Source: Algihabitans albus (GTDB lineage: Bacteria > Pseudomonadota > Alphaproteobacteria > Kiloniellales > DSM-21159). From it: 64,000 nucleotides of DNA. Positions 52,953-61,448 of this stretch are shown piece by piece; the first letter of the stretch is position 1; each line of letters starts with the position of its first letter. The notes beneath the pieces are model-generated. The model saw only the letters and a program-made list of their open reading frames with translations. It made no database searches and was not told the origin of the DNA. Location: assembly GCF_003572205.1 (NCBI RefSeq), contig NZ_QXNY01000004.1:558548-622547 (forward strand), given 5' to 3'. A program made the position numbers and the translations under genes.

Positions 52953-53930
52953 ATGAGCTTTACGATTGTCGAGCAAGCAACGCCGCGCCTGAACCGCAGC
53001 GAGCTTGCCGTGCCTGGAAGCAACTATCGCTTTATCGAAAAAGCGGCCGACGCCGAGGCCGACGTCATCTTCCTGGACTTGGAAGACGCGGTGGCGCCGG
53101 ACGACAAGGAGCAGGCGCGCAAGAACATCGTCAAGGCGCTCAACGAGATCGACTTCGGCAGCAAGACCATGTCGGTCCGCATCAACGGCCTCGACACCCA
53201 CTACATGTACCGGGACGTGGTCGACCTGATCGAGCAGGGCGGGGAGCGCCTCGACCTCATCATGATCCCGAAAGTCGGCACTGCCGCCGACGTGTACGCG
53301 GTCGACATGCTGGTCACTCAGGTCGAGGACGCGGTCGGGCGCAAGAAGCGGCTCGGCTTCGAGATGATCATCGAGACCGCGCTCGGGATGGCGAACGTCG
53401 ACGCCATCGCGGGCGCCAGCAAGCGTAACGAGTCGCTGCATTTCGGTGTCGCCGACTACGCGGCCTCGACGCGGGCGCGCACGACCGTCATCGGCGGACC
53501 GAACCCGAACTACGGCGTTCTGACCGACCCCAACGGCGACGGCGGCCGCGATTACCACTGGGGCGACATGTGGCACTATGCCATTGCCCGCATGGTGGTG
53601 GCAGCCCGGGCCAACGGCCTGCGTCCGGTGGACGGACCCTTCGGCGACTTCTCCGACCCCGAAGGTTACAAGGCTCAAGCCTATCGGGCTGCCGTTCTGG
53701 GCTGCGAAGGCAAGTGGGCGATCCACCCGAGTCAGCTGGAACTGGCCAATGCGGTCTACAGCCCCTCCGAGGAAGAGGTCACCAAGGCGCAGCGCATCAT
53801 CGAAGCCATGGACCAGGCGCAGAAAGAGGGTAAGGGTGCGGTCAGCCTCGACGGTAGGTTGATCGACATCGCCTCTATCAAGCAGGCCGAGGTCATGGTC
53901 AAGAAGGCCGAGCAGATCGCCGCTGCCTGA
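52953..53930 (+). CDS. mcl: L-malyl-CoA/beta-methylmalyl-CoA lyase
   Basis: A 325-aa HpcH/CitE-superfamily lyase cleaving malyl-CoA and beta-methylmalyl-CoA to glyoxylate plus acetyl- or propionyl-CoA. The family N terminus (PRLNRSELAVPGSNYRFIEKA), VIFLDLEDAVAPDDKEQAR, Arg76 (SVRING), Mg ligands Glu141 (IIETALG) and Asp168 (FGVADYAAS) are present, as is the long C-terminal swinging domain. This length and the FGVADY motif match the Mcl1 group of the ethylmalonyl-CoA pathway. It is followed by a strong terminator. MeaB, a helper of the B12-dependent mutases, is encoded further along. Confidence 0.92.
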   Translation: MSFTIVEQATPRLNRSELAVPGSNYRFIEKAADAEADVIFLDLEDAVAPDDKEQARKNIVKALNEIDFGSKTMSVRINGLDTHYMYRDVVDLIEQGGERLDLIMIPKVGTAADVYAVDMLVTQVEDAVGRKKRLGFEMIIETALGMANVDAIAGASKRNESLHFGVADYAASTRARTTVIGGPNPNYGVLTDPNGDGGRDYHWGDMWHYAIARMVVAARANGLRPVDGPFGDFSDPEGYKAQAYRAAVLGCEGKWAIHPSQLELANAVYSPSEEEVTKAQRIIEAMDQAQKEGKGAVSLDGRLIDIASIKQAEVMVKKAEQIAAA

Positions 53931-53961
53931 GGCTAAGCTTGGAGTCAGTGCAAGAAATGCG

Positions 53962-53996
53962 AAAGAGCCGGCGCGCGGACTGCGCCGGCTCTTTTT
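53962..53996 (+). terminator. Rho-independent terminator after the malyl-CoA lyase gene
   Basis: A 13-bp stem (53962-53974 with 53982-53994), a seven-base loop, and a T run to 53996. It starts 31 bases after the stop codon. Confidence 0.9.
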
Positions 53997-54126
53997 GCTG
54001 AGGTGTATTTAGCCTTCAAATTCTACTTATAGTGTATTTTTTGGTTATTAGAGGCGAAATAACCTTTCATTGACCTCTTTCCCATAGAACGTCTCGGGAG
54101 CGTTACCCACCCAGCCGAGGCTTGCC

Positions 54127-55812
54127 ATGTCTTTGAAATCCCTGTCGATTGCTACCAAGCTCTGGAGTTTGCTGGGGCTTACCGTGATCTCCTTGTTGAT
54201 CGCGGCGGGTATCGGTCTCCATTTCGCTCGACTGCAGATGGTCGAGGATCGGGTTAGCAAGCTGCAGAACATCTCCGAGACGGCTCAGAGCTATGCGGCT
54301 TCTCTCGCTGAGCGCGTGAGCGCCGGTGAGTTGGCCCCCGAGGAGTCACTCGCACAGCTTCGCAGTGTAATTCACAATATGTGGTACGCGGAAAACGAGT
54401 ATCTCTTCATCATCAAGCTTGATGGCGAGGTCTTGGCGCATGCCGCGAAACCAGCTCTCGAAGGCCGCAATCTCTGGGATACCCAAGATGCGGACGGTGT
54501 CTACTTCTTCCGAAATCTCTCGGAAACCGCGCGCGCTGGCGGCGGACGTGAATACTACATGTGGCCGCGCGCCGGTTCGGATGTGCCGGAACAGAAACTG
54601 TCTTACGTCGTTCCTATTCCCAGTCTCGATGCCTTCGTCGGCACCGGCGTTTATCTCGACGATCTTCGAGCTGCCTTCATGGCGCTGGCAACGCGCGTGG
54701 CGGCGGCGATTGTCGTGCTCACTCTGATTGCGGTGGCGCTCGTCTACGCGGTCCAGAGAGACTTGGTCAGCAGCCTCGGGGGACTTTCGGCCAAGATGCG
54801 ACGGATCGCCGACGGCGACCTGGAGGTTGCGATCGCCGAGACCAGTCGCGGCGACGAAGTCGGCCGGATGGCGGAGGCGCTGCAGGTCTTCAAGGAGCAA
54901 GCGCAACAGAAGCAGCAGATGCAGGCCGAAGCCGAACAGGCGCGCCGCGAGGCCGAAGCCGAGCGCCGTCGCACCTTCGATCAGTTGGCCTCCCGCTTCG
55001 AGAGTTCGGTCGGTGGACTCGTGGGCGGCTTGGTCAGCGCCGCCGGCAGCATGCAGTCTGCGTCCCAGACCGTCGCGGAGAGTGCCGAGAGCGCCAGTCA
55101 GTCCAGCGTCAGCGTCGCCGCGACGACCGACGAAGCCGCACAGAACGTTCAGACCGTTGCGAGTGCCGCCGAAGAACTGTCGGCCTCGATCCGGGAGGTC
55201 AGCGGTCAGGTCGGCGAGGCCGCGCGGATCGCCGATGAGGCATCCAGCAAGGCCGAGCAGACCAGTCAAACCGTTGGAAGTCTGAAGACCTCGGCCGAGA
55301 AGATCGGTGCGATCGTGACTCTGATCCAGGAGATCGCCGAGCAGACCAACCTGCTGGCGCTGAATGCGACCATCGAGGCTGCGCGGGCCGGCGAGGCCGG
55401 TAAGGGCTTCGCTGTCGTGGCCAGTGAGGTCAAGAATCTGGCGACTCAGACGGCCAAGGCCACCGAGGAGATTGGCCAACAGATCAGCTCCATGCAGGGC
55501 ATCTCCGTCGAAGCGGCCCAGGCCATGGAGACGATTCGGACGACCAACTCTTCGATGCAACAGATCTCGGCGACTATCGCGGCGGCGGTCGAGGAGCAGT
55601 CGGCCGCCACTCAGGAGATCGCCCGCAACGCTCAGCAGGCGGCCGGGGGCACTCAGGAGACGGCACGCAATATCTCCAGCGTGTCCACTGCGGCTCAGAC
55701 CAACCTCGAGACCGCGCAGCAGTTGCTCGGGCTGTCGGGCGATCTCTCGAACCAGTCCAACGAGTTGGGCGCCGAAGTCGAGCAGTTCCTGGCGGAGATC
55801 CGCGCCGGCTAA
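54127..55812 (+). CDS. Methyl-accepting chemotaxis protein with periplasmic Cache domain
   Basis: A 561-aa transmembrane chemoreceptor. It has a first helix (about residues 8-32), a periplasmic single-Cache domain (about 33-185, with [20 protein letters not shown] and [20 protein letters not shown]), a second helix (about 188-210), HAMP (about 210-262), and the cytoplasmic signalling coiled coil (about 290-560). Its hairpin tip is [44 protein letters not shown]. The Cache domain suggests a small organic ligand. It is a single-gene unit downstream of the terminator at 53962-53996 and convergent with the ThiY-like gene. Confidence 0.95.
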   Translation: MSLKSLSIATKLWSLLGLTVISLLIAAGIGLHFARLQMVEDRVSKLQNISETAQSYAASLAERVSAGELAPEESLAQLRSVIHNMWYAENEYLFIIKLDGEVLAHAAKPALEGRNLWDTQDADGVYFFRNLSETARAGGGREYYMWPRAGSDVPEQKLSYVVPIPSLDAFVGTGVYLDDLRAAFMALATRVAAAIVVLTLIAVALVYAVQRDLVSSLGGLSAKMRRIADGDLEVAIAETSRGDEVGRMAEALQVFKEQAQQKQQMQAEAEQARREAEAERRRTFDQLASRFESSVGGLVGGLVSAAGSMQSASQTVAESAESASQSSVSVAATTDEAAQNVQTVASAAEELSASIREVSGQVGEAARIADEASSKAEQTSQTVGSLKTSAEKIGAIVTLIQEIAEQTNLLALNATIEAARAGEAGKGFAVVASEVKNLATQTAKATEEIGQQISSMQGISVEAAQAMETIRTTNSSMQQISATIAAAVEEQSAATQEIARNAQQAAGGTQETARNISSVSTAAQTNLETAQQLLGLSGDLSNQSNELGAEVEQFLAEIRAG

Positions 55813-55830
55813 AGCGGCCTGATCTCAGGT

Positions 55831-56769
55831 CTACTCCAACTCCACCGCGTAGCTCTCCAAGGCCGGGGCCTCCTCGATCACGCCCTGATCGATCAGGAAC
55901 TGCGCGAAGCGGCGATAGCGCCCTTCGTCCAGGGCCGCGGGCCGCAGAGCGAAGCGCGGCAGGGTGTCCCACCAGGCACGTCGATTCAACTCGTCGTCCA
56001 GCCCCGGTTTGTAGGCCTTGAAGATCTCCCAGGAGTCTTCGGGATGGTTGATGGTGTAGATCGTGCCGCGTTCGAGGGCACGTATGAAGGCCGGCAGGCG
56101 GGGGTCCTCCAGACGGTTCGCGTTGGCGATCACCACCAGCTCGTCGTAGGCCGGAATCCCATGCTCCTCGGGATAAAAGGCGCGGCCTTCCGAACCCTCG
56201 ATTTCCAACTGGTTGAGCTCGAAGTTGCGGTAGGCGCCGATCACCGCATCCACCTGACCCGACAGCAGCGAGGCGCTGAGGGCGAAGTTGACGTTGATCA
56301 GCTCGACGTCCTCCAGGCTCAAGCCGGCCGGCGCCAGCATGCCGCTCAACATGGCCTCGGCAAAGCCGCCGACGGAGTAGCCGATTTTGCGGCCTTCCAG
56401 GTCGGCCAGGGTTTCGACGGGACCCTCGGCCAGCACCACCAGTGTGTTCAAGGGGGTGGCCACCAAGGTCGCGATGCGCGCCACCGGCAGGCCCTGAGCC
56501 GCCTGCATGTGGAGCTGGGGCTGATAGGAGATGGCGATCGGGACCTGCCCCGCGGCAACCAGTTTCGGGGGATCGTTGGGGTCGGCCGGTTCCAGGAACT
56601 CGACCTCCAGCCCTTCTTCGGCGAAGTAGCCGCGATCAAGGGCCACGATCAGCGGCGCGTGGTCCGGATTGACGAACCAGTCCAACAGAACCGTCAGCGT
56701 CTCGGCCCTGGCAGGCGAAGCCGCCGTCAGCAGCGAGATGGCAAGGCAAAAGGCAAAGCGGAACATCAT
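55831..56769 (-). CDS. thiY: ABC substrate-binding protein for a thiamine precursor (ThiY/NMT1-like)
   Basis: A 312-aa periplasmic binding protein of the NMT1/THI5 fold with a signal peptide (about residues 1-22, cleavage near ARA/ET). Family motifs are TVLLDWFVNPDHAPLIVALDRGYFAEEGLEVEFLEP, GQVPIAISYQPQLHMQAAQGLPV and GRKIGYSVGGFAEAM. A TPP riboswitch sits just upstream (56848-56960), so the ligand is very likely a thiamine pyrimidine (HMP or its salvage form). No thiX permease or thiZ ATPase gene is adjacent. It converges with the chemoreceptor gene. Confidence 0.9.
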   Translation of the reverse strand: MMFRFAFCLAISLLTAASPARAETLTVLLDWFVNPDHAPLIVALDRGYFAEEGLEVEFLEPADPNDPPKLVAAGQVPIAISYQPQLHMQAAQGLPVARIATLVATPLNTLVVLAEGPVETLADLEGRKIGYSVGGFAEAMLSGMLAPAGLSLEDVELINVNFALSASLLSGQVDAVIGAYRNFELNQLEIEGSEGRAFYPEEHGIPAYDELVVIANANRLEDPRLPAFIRALERGTIYTINHPEDSWEIFKAYKPGLDDELNRRAWWDTLPRFALRPAALDEGRYRRFAQFLIDQGVIEEAPALESYAVELE

Positions 56770-56847
56770 CTGGCATCTCCTCCCGGCCGAACGGAAGGAA
56801 GGGTGCCGACCCTCTGCCCGGAGCGCTTCCGAGGCGATGCCGACCGT

Positions 56848-56960
56848 CCTTTCCCTGCGCCGGCATGATCCGGATCAGGTTCGAAGGGTCACCGCCTTGC
56901 CGGACGGTATCTCAGCCCCCGGGCCGGCCGCGACCGCGACCGGCAGGGACACCCCTAGGA
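56848..56960 (-). promoter_or_regulatory. TPP riboswitch (THI element)
   Basis: On the minus strand the sequence reads through the canonical THI-box parts: GGGGTGTCCCTGCCGG, then CTGAGAtaccg, then gacCCTTCGAACCTGATCCGG and ATCATGCCGGCGCAGGGA. CTGAGA and the GAACCTGATC...GCCGGCGCAGGGA block are the TPP-binding signature, and the P1 arms GGGGTGTCCCT and AGGGA are positioned to pair. It lies about 80 bases upstream of the ThiY-like start codon and should turn the gene off when thiamine pyrophosphate is plentiful. I infer translation or early transcription control; no expression platform is obvious. Confidence 0.93.
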
Positions 56961-57083
56961 ACGTCGGAATCAGAATAACCGTCCCGCGCCGTCTTGCAAT
57001 GCTTCGTGAAAGAGGCTTGGCGGATAAGTGTCATGGAGTTTTGCATCTGTGCGATTGCGAAGCCCTGTGCTATCCCCCGCGCC

Positions 57084-58040
57084 ATGCGTGATTATCTGGA
57101 TTTCGAGAAGCCGGTCGCCGAGCTGGAAGGCAAGATCGAAGAGCTCAAGCACCTTTCCGACGCCGGCGACCTGAACATTGCCGAGGAGGTGGGGCGCCTC
57201 CAGGCGAAGGCCGACCGCCTGCTGCGGAGCACCTATGCCAAGCTGTCCGCTTGGCAGAAGACTCAGGTGGCTCGCCATCCGCAGCGGCCTCAAGCCAGCG
57301 ACTACATCGCCCAGTTGGTCGACGACTTCGTCCCCTTGGCGGGCGACCGCCTCTATGGGGAAGACGCAGCGATTCTGAGCGGTCTCGGCCGCTTGCGCGG
57401 TTACGCCTGCGTGATCCTGGGGCAGGAGAAGGGCAAGGACCTTCAAAGCCGTCAGGTCCGCAACTTCGGGATGGCTCGTCCCGAGGGTTATCGCAAGGCG
57501 CAGCGCTTGATGGGGCTCGCCCAGCGCTTTCGTCTGCCCGTGGTGACCTTCGTCGATACGCCCGGCGCCTATCCCGGCATCGGCGCCGAGGAGCGGGGTC
57601 AGGCCGAGGCCATCGCCAAGTCGATGCAGGTTTCGCTCGGCCTGCAGGTGCCAGTGGTCGCCGTGGTGATCGGCGAAGGCGGGTCCGGCGGTGCCGTGGC
57701 CTTGGCCACCGCCGACCGGGTGCTGATGCTGGAGCACTCGGTCTACTCCGTGATCTCGCCGGAGGGCTGTGCGTCGATTCTCTGGCGCTCCTCGGATCAG
57801 GCCAAGGAAGCGGCCGAAGCCTTGCGGCTGACGGCCCAGGACCTCTATCGCCTCGGCGTGACCGATGCTGTGCTCGAGGAGCCGATCGGCGGCGCGCATC
57901 GCGACCCTTCCACCATCATCGCGGCGGTCGGCGACGCTCTGTCGTCCGCCTTGGGCAGCCTCAAGGCGGTTGCGCCGGGCGAGTTGCGCCAGCAGCGCCG
58001 CGCCAAGTTCCTGGAGATGGGCAAGGTCGGCCTGTCTTGA
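57084..58040 (+). CDS. accA: Acetyl-CoA carboxylase carboxyltransferase subunit alpha
   Basis: Carboxyltransferase half of acetyl-CoA carboxylase, first committed step of fatty acid synthesis. The 318-aa protein starts [21 protein letters not shown] and carries [43 protein letters not shown], the oxyanion region [11 protein letters not shown] and [17 protein letters not shown] put the start at 57084; the frame is open further upstream but lacks family similarity and would run toward the riboswitch. Confidence 0.95.
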   Translation: MRDYLDFEKPVAELEGKIEELKHLSDAGDLNIAEEVGRLQAKADRLLRSTYAKLSAWQKTQVARHPQRPQASDYIAQLVDDFVPLAGDRLYGEDAAILSGLGRLRGYACVILGQEKGKDLQSRQVRNFGMARPEGYRKAQRLMGLAQRFRLPVVTFVDTPGAYPGIGAEERGQAEAIAKSMQVSLGLQVPVVAVVIGEGGSGGAVALATADRVLMLEHSVYSVISPEGCASILWRSSDQAKEAAEALRLTAQDLYRLGVTDAVLEEPIGGAHRDPSTIIAAVGDALSSALGSLKAVAPGELRQQRRAKFLEMGKVGLS

Positions 58041-58065
58041 TTCGCCTGTCTTGAGACCGATCCGA

Positions 58066-58518
58066 TCAGGCTTCTTCGGGACTCAAGAGCCCCTTTAGAT
58101 CGGGGTTCAGCGTGACGAGGTCGTGCAGGGTGACCGCGTCGAGCGTGGCCATGAAGGCCTCCAAGGCCTGCTGCAGGACGCCCCGCAGCCGGCAAGCGGG
58201 AAAGATCAGGCAACCGCTCTTTTCGCCGCCCGTTCCACTTTGGAAGCATTCGGCGATGGCGAAGTCAGCTTCCATGCGCCGCACGACCTTGCCGATGACG
58301 ATCTGTCCGGCCGGTTGCGCCAGTCGAAGGCCGCCCGCCCGGCCTCTTACCGTCTCGACGAATCCTTCGTGCCCGAGCGTGTTTGCGACCTTTGTCAGGT
58401 GCGTCTTGGAAATCCCGAAGCGATCGGCGATGTCGGCCGTGGTCGCGCGTGTCTCCTCCGCAACCGCCAGAAAGGTCAGCAGCCTCAGTGCATAGTCCGT
58501 TTGGACGTTCAACCGCAT
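58066..58518 (-). CDS. Rrf2-family transcriptional regulator (NsrR-like)
   Basis: A 150-aa iron-sulfur regulator. Winged-helix domain MRLNVQTDYALRLLTFLA through ISKTHLTKVANTLGHEGFVETVRGRAGGLRLA, then the cluster-binding cysteines Cys91, Cys103 and Cys109 (ECFQSGTGGEKSGCLIFPACRLRGVL). This resembles the nitric-oxide sensor NsrR, but the gap between the first two cysteines (11 residues) is longer than I recall for E. coli NsrR. It probably senses NO and represses nitrosative-stress genes; its targets are not visible here. An AT-rich inverted repeat lies upstream. Confidence 0.88.
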   Translation of the reverse strand: MRLNVQTDYALRLLTFLAVAEETRATTADIADRFGISKTHLTKVANTLGHEGFVETVRGRAGGLRLAQPAGQIVIGKVVRRMEADFAIAECFQSGTGGEKSGCLIFPACRLRGVLQQALEAFMATLDAVTLHDLVTLNPDLKGLLSPEEA

Positions 58519-59209
58519 CTTCGTCTACCTATTTATGAATGCAATATACATATTATTTCTACCGCAAACAGCTCTTGCCCGACTGTATTGACTGAAACTA
58601 CCACTTTCTTTCCCCGTTCGGGAAATCACCCGACGTCTGTCTCATAGCCCCTTGTGTGCTGTGACACGGGCGACTTCGCAAGTCTCACGGATCTCGAATT
58701 CCCTGTCAGGTGTTTGGCGAAAGGTCGTAAGGCCCAATTTTGCCCTTTGACGTAATTAAATATATATTTCATATGCATATTTAATTGGTTTTGTTTCTAA
58801 GGCAATCGACTGATTCAAGAGTTGATGGACGACCAGTTCAATCAGCCATTCGTCGGGGGTTTCATGATCACGCGGTTCTTCTCATCCAGTCTCCGCGCCG
58901 CAGTCGCGCCGAGGGATTTCGCTATCGCTGTCGGCGAGCCCGATCAGCCGTCCGCCTTGCGGCGGCGCGGTCGGCGATGCTGTCAAATCAGGCTTGAGCC
59001 GGATCGGAAATGCGCCAATCCGCAGGTCCTAAGTGCATCGCTGCACGAGCAGCTCCATAGCCCGCCTTAGAGCGCTTCTGCGATCGGCGACCTCGCCGAG
59101 GCCGCCCGAGACCCGCCCTCTTCTGTTGCTTGAAGACCCTAGCCGCCCGGCCTGACCGCTCGCGGAGCGGATCCCTTGAGCCGCGGCCGCTGCTGGGAGT
59201 CGTTCGAAC
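58519..59209. other. AT-rich non-coding region with operator-like inverted repeat
   Basis: About 690 bases without a convincing gene. The first half is much more AT-rich than the surroundings. It holds a perfect inverted repeat AATTAAATAT/ATATTTAATT (58754-58763 with 58777-58786, 13 bases apart) and a second AT patch near 58530-58560 upstream of the Rrf2 gene. Either could be a regulator-binding site, including autoregulation by the Rrf2 protein. Weak open frames near 58785-59070 lack ribosome sites and domains. Confidence 0.5.
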
Positions 59210-60109
59210 ATGACTCTGGCTCGAACGGTCGAGGCGAAGCGCCTCCTTGCCACGCTCGCCGGAGGCGCTGCGGTCCTGCTATGGGCCTTGCTTGCGCTCT
59301 TCACCACCTGGGCCGACGGAATTCCACCGTTCCAGCTGGCGTTCCTCTGCTTCTCGCTCGGCACCGCCGTCGGCCTTGTCGCACTGCTCCTGAAGGGGCG
59401 GGCGGCTTGGCACTGCTTGCAGCAGCCCTGGCAAGCCTGGATGCTCGGCGTGTCCGGTCTCTTCGGCTGCCATGTCTTCTATTTCCTGGCGCTCGGGAAC
59501 GCCCCGGCTGTCGAGGCGAGCCTGCTCACCTATCTCTGGCCGCTCCTGACGCTGCTCTTTTCGGCCTTGCTGCCAGGCGAGCGCTTGCGCTGGTTCCATC
59601 TCCTCTCGGTCCTGCTGGGTCTGACGGGTGCCGGCTTTCTGGTGACCAAGGGTCAGGGCTTCAACTTCGATGACTGCTTCGCGCTGGGATACATGGCGGC
59701 CCTGGCCTGCGCCCTCACCTGGGCGCTCTACTCGGTGATGAACCGACGCTTCGGTGGCGTGCCGACCCAGACCGTCACCGGATTCTGCGCGGGCGCAGCG
59801 CTGCTGGGCCTTGTCTGCCACCTGCTGTTCGAGAGCTGGGTTCCCCCGAACCGGTGCCAATGGGGCGCCGTGCTGCTGCTCGGTCTGGGGCCGGTCGGCC
59901 TTGCCTTTTTCGTCTGGGATTTCGGCACCAAACACGGCGACATCCAGGCGCTGGCCGCCTTCGCCTACTCGGCGCCGCTGCTCTCGACCGTCACGCTGAT
60001 CGCGGTCGGCCAAGGCGAGGCCGGTTGGCACGTCGCCTTGGCCTGCGCATTGATCATCAGCGGTGCGGTCCTGGGATCGCTCAATCTGTTGCGACGACGG
60101 CGCGTCTGA
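59210..60109 (+). CDS. EamA/DMT-family transporter (YddG-like)
   Basis: A 299-aa inner-membrane exporter with ten helices in two EamA repeats (about residues 15-145 and 165-290). GGAAVLLWALLALFTTWADG, CHVFYFLALGNAPAVEASLLTYLWPLLTLL and ALYSVMNRRFG are typical of the subgroup near YddG (aromatic amino acid exporter). WDFGTKHGDIQALAAFAYSAPLLSTV resembles the second repeat of that subgroup. The substrate is not certain. It converges with the BOF-domain gene. Confidence 0.9.
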   Translation: MTLARTVEAKRLLATLAGGAAVLLWALLALFTTWADGIPPFQLAFLCFSLGTAVGLVALLLKGRAAWHCLQQPWQAWMLGVSGLFGCHVFYFLALGNAPAVEASLLTYLWPLLTLLFSALLPGERLRWFHLLSVLLGLTGAGFLVTKGQGFNFDDCFALGYMAALACALTWALYSVMNRRFGGVPTQTVTGFCAGAALLGLVCHLLFESWVPPNRCQWGAVLLLGLGPVGLAFFVWDFGTKHGDIQALAAFAYSAPLLSTVTLIAVGQGEAGWHVALACALIISGAVLGSLNLLRRRRV

Positions 60110-60122
60110 GGTTCTCGGCGGA

Positions 60123-60461
60123 TCAGTCGTAGCGGCGCTCGAAGGTCACAACCGAGCCGTCGGCCCGGGTCAGTTCGCGGGCATAGAACTCCTTGATCAA
60201 TCCGTCGTCGACAAATCCCTCCACTGTGACCGCCTCGCCAACGTCGGCCGGAACCCAGTTGGGGCCGACATAGACGGCGATGCTGCCGCTCTCATCGGCC
60301 AGGCGAAACTCGTCTTCGTCAAGCAGTCGTTCGACCGTGCCGGCGACCGTCGCCATGGTACCGCGTTGCAGGTCTGCGATCGGCGTTATGTCCTGAGCCT
60401 GCAGAACCGACGGTGCGGCGAGCGCCGCAATCAGGGCCGCAGAGAACACGTGGGTTCTCAC
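60123..60461 (-). CDS. Periplasmic BOF (bacterial OB-fold) domain protein, YgiW/YdeI-like
   Basis: A 112-aa exported protein with signal peptide (residues 1-22, cleavage after LQA) and a BOF/YgiW-type OB-fold. Family elements are PIADLQRG, VAGTVERLLDEDEFRLADESGSIAVYVGPNW and VTVEGFVDDG. E. coli relatives protect against stress and cationic peptides. The start is a GTG at 60461 with AGGAGG seven bases upstream. The small 39-aa gene upstream on the same strand may share the transcript. Confidence 0.85.
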   Translation of the reverse strand: MRTHVFSAALIAALAAPSVLQAQDITPIADLQRGTMATVAGTVERLLDEDEFRLADESGSIAVYVGPNWVPADVGEAVTVEGFVDDGLIKEFYARELTRADGSVVTFERRYD

Positions 60462-60568
60462 TGGAAAACCTCCTGTCGTTTGTGGGTGACTATGTAATTT
60501 GGGACCGTTCGCGGCGAAGCGGCCGTCGGCCGGTTCTTCAGATCCTGCGCGTGGCCTTGGAGATCGAG

Positions 60569-60688
60569 CTAGTCCAGAACGAGCGCGAGCAGGACCAAGC
60601 TGCAAAGAGCCAAAGCCCAGCCAGGCAGCCGAACCGTGACATCGTCGGCCAACCATTGTTTTATTGTGGCTAAGTCGAACTTTTTCAT
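60569..60688 (-). CDS. Possible 39-aa small membrane protein
   Basis: Read directly from sequence. ATG 60688, preceded by GGAAAG, encodes 39 residues: a polar N-terminal helix (MKKFDLATIKQWLADDVTVR) and a hydrophobic C-terminal segment (LPGWALALCSLVLLALVLD). Stop at 60569. The amphipathic-plus-membrane layout is sensible for a small regulator or accessory peptide. It lies about 110 bases upstream of the BOF gene on the same strand. I cannot test conservation, so it is provisional. Confidence 0.5.
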   Translation of the reverse strand: MKKFDLATIKQWLADDVTVRLPGWALALCSLVLLALVLD

Positions 60689-60946
60689 TTGGCTTTCCAA
60701 ATCTCTCTCCTCCGAGGGTGTATACAGTCATGGTTCGTACAGATCATGCCGTAGCTTGGCTTTATCTGTGATGACTGACATGTTGTGGTGAGGGGAGCAT
60801 CAATCAAGATTAGAGAAAGCCGATTTTTATCAAAGACAGTCTCACTTAATTTGTATTTCTAATGGAATTGCAAAATAAATACAGAATTCTAATGTTGCAT
60901 GGGGAGGCGTGCGACCCCGGCACGCGGCTTCCCGCCCACAACGCAA
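60689..60946. other. Non-coding, AT-rich spacer upstream of the small membrane-protein gene
   Basis: About 260 bases with no gene I can support. The part 60780-60900 is strikingly AT-rich for this window and probably holds the promoter of the minus-strand small gene and BOF gene. A GGAGAGAG lies about 60705-60712 (minus strand), a possible ribosome-site element. Confidence 0.45.
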
Positions 60947-60971
60947 AAGGCCCGCGGAAAAGGCGGGCCTT
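60947..60971 (-). terminator. Rho-independent terminator after rpmB
   Basis: A 9-bp stem AAGGCCCGC/GCGGGCCTT (60947-60955 with 60963-60971), a seven-base loop, and a TTTT run on the minus strand. It is 28 bases past the rpmB stop. Confidence 0.85.
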
Positions 60972-60998
60972 GGCGAAGGCTCATGAATGTCGGGTGGC

Positions 60999-61298
60999 TT
61001 AGGCCGCCGCTTCTCGACGCGCCCTGGCCTTCTCGATCTGGCGCTTGATGCGAACCGCTTCGAGGCCCAGCTTCGCATCGGCGGTGCCGGTCAGAAAGCT
61101 GTCCAGGCCGCCCTTATGTTCGATGGTCCGGATCGCGCTTGTGGAGAGACGCAGCCGCACCATCTTACTGAGCGCGTCGCTGTAAAGCGCCGTCGACTGC
61201 ATATTGGGTAGAAAGCGCCGGCGCGTCTTGTTATTCGCGTGGCTGACGTTGTTGCCGGACATCACCGACTTGCCGACAAAAGCGCAACGGCGGGCCAT
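60999..61298 (-). CDS. rpmB: 50S ribosomal protein L28
   Basis: The 99-aa large-subunit protein L28. [34 protein letters not shown] is the family N terminus, and the C-terminal extension [23 protein letters not shown] is the alphaproteobacterial form. It is a single-gene unit with its own terminator. The start ATG at 61298 is clear. Confidence 0.97.
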   Translation of the reverse strand: MARRCAFVGKSVMSGNNVSHANNKTRRRFLPNMQSTALYSDALSKMVRLRLSTSAIRTIEHKGGLDSFLTGTADAKLGLEAVRIKRQIEKARARREAAA

Positions 61299-61448
61299 CG
61301 ATCTCTTCCTCGAAGCTTAAGACTCTAGGGTTTCCAGACGGGATGCGACAGGCAGCCTTCCTAGCCACCGCGCGAGGCGGTGTTGTAGGGAGGTCGCGCA
61401 GCCACGTCAAGTGGCGGGCGCCAAGCGGGCCTCGCGATTTCTAGACTT

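Noticed and set aside
58785-59070. Possible small genes between the Rrf2 regulator and the EamA exporter
   Set aside because: Their starts have no ribosome site, their products have no motif, and the region fits a control region better.
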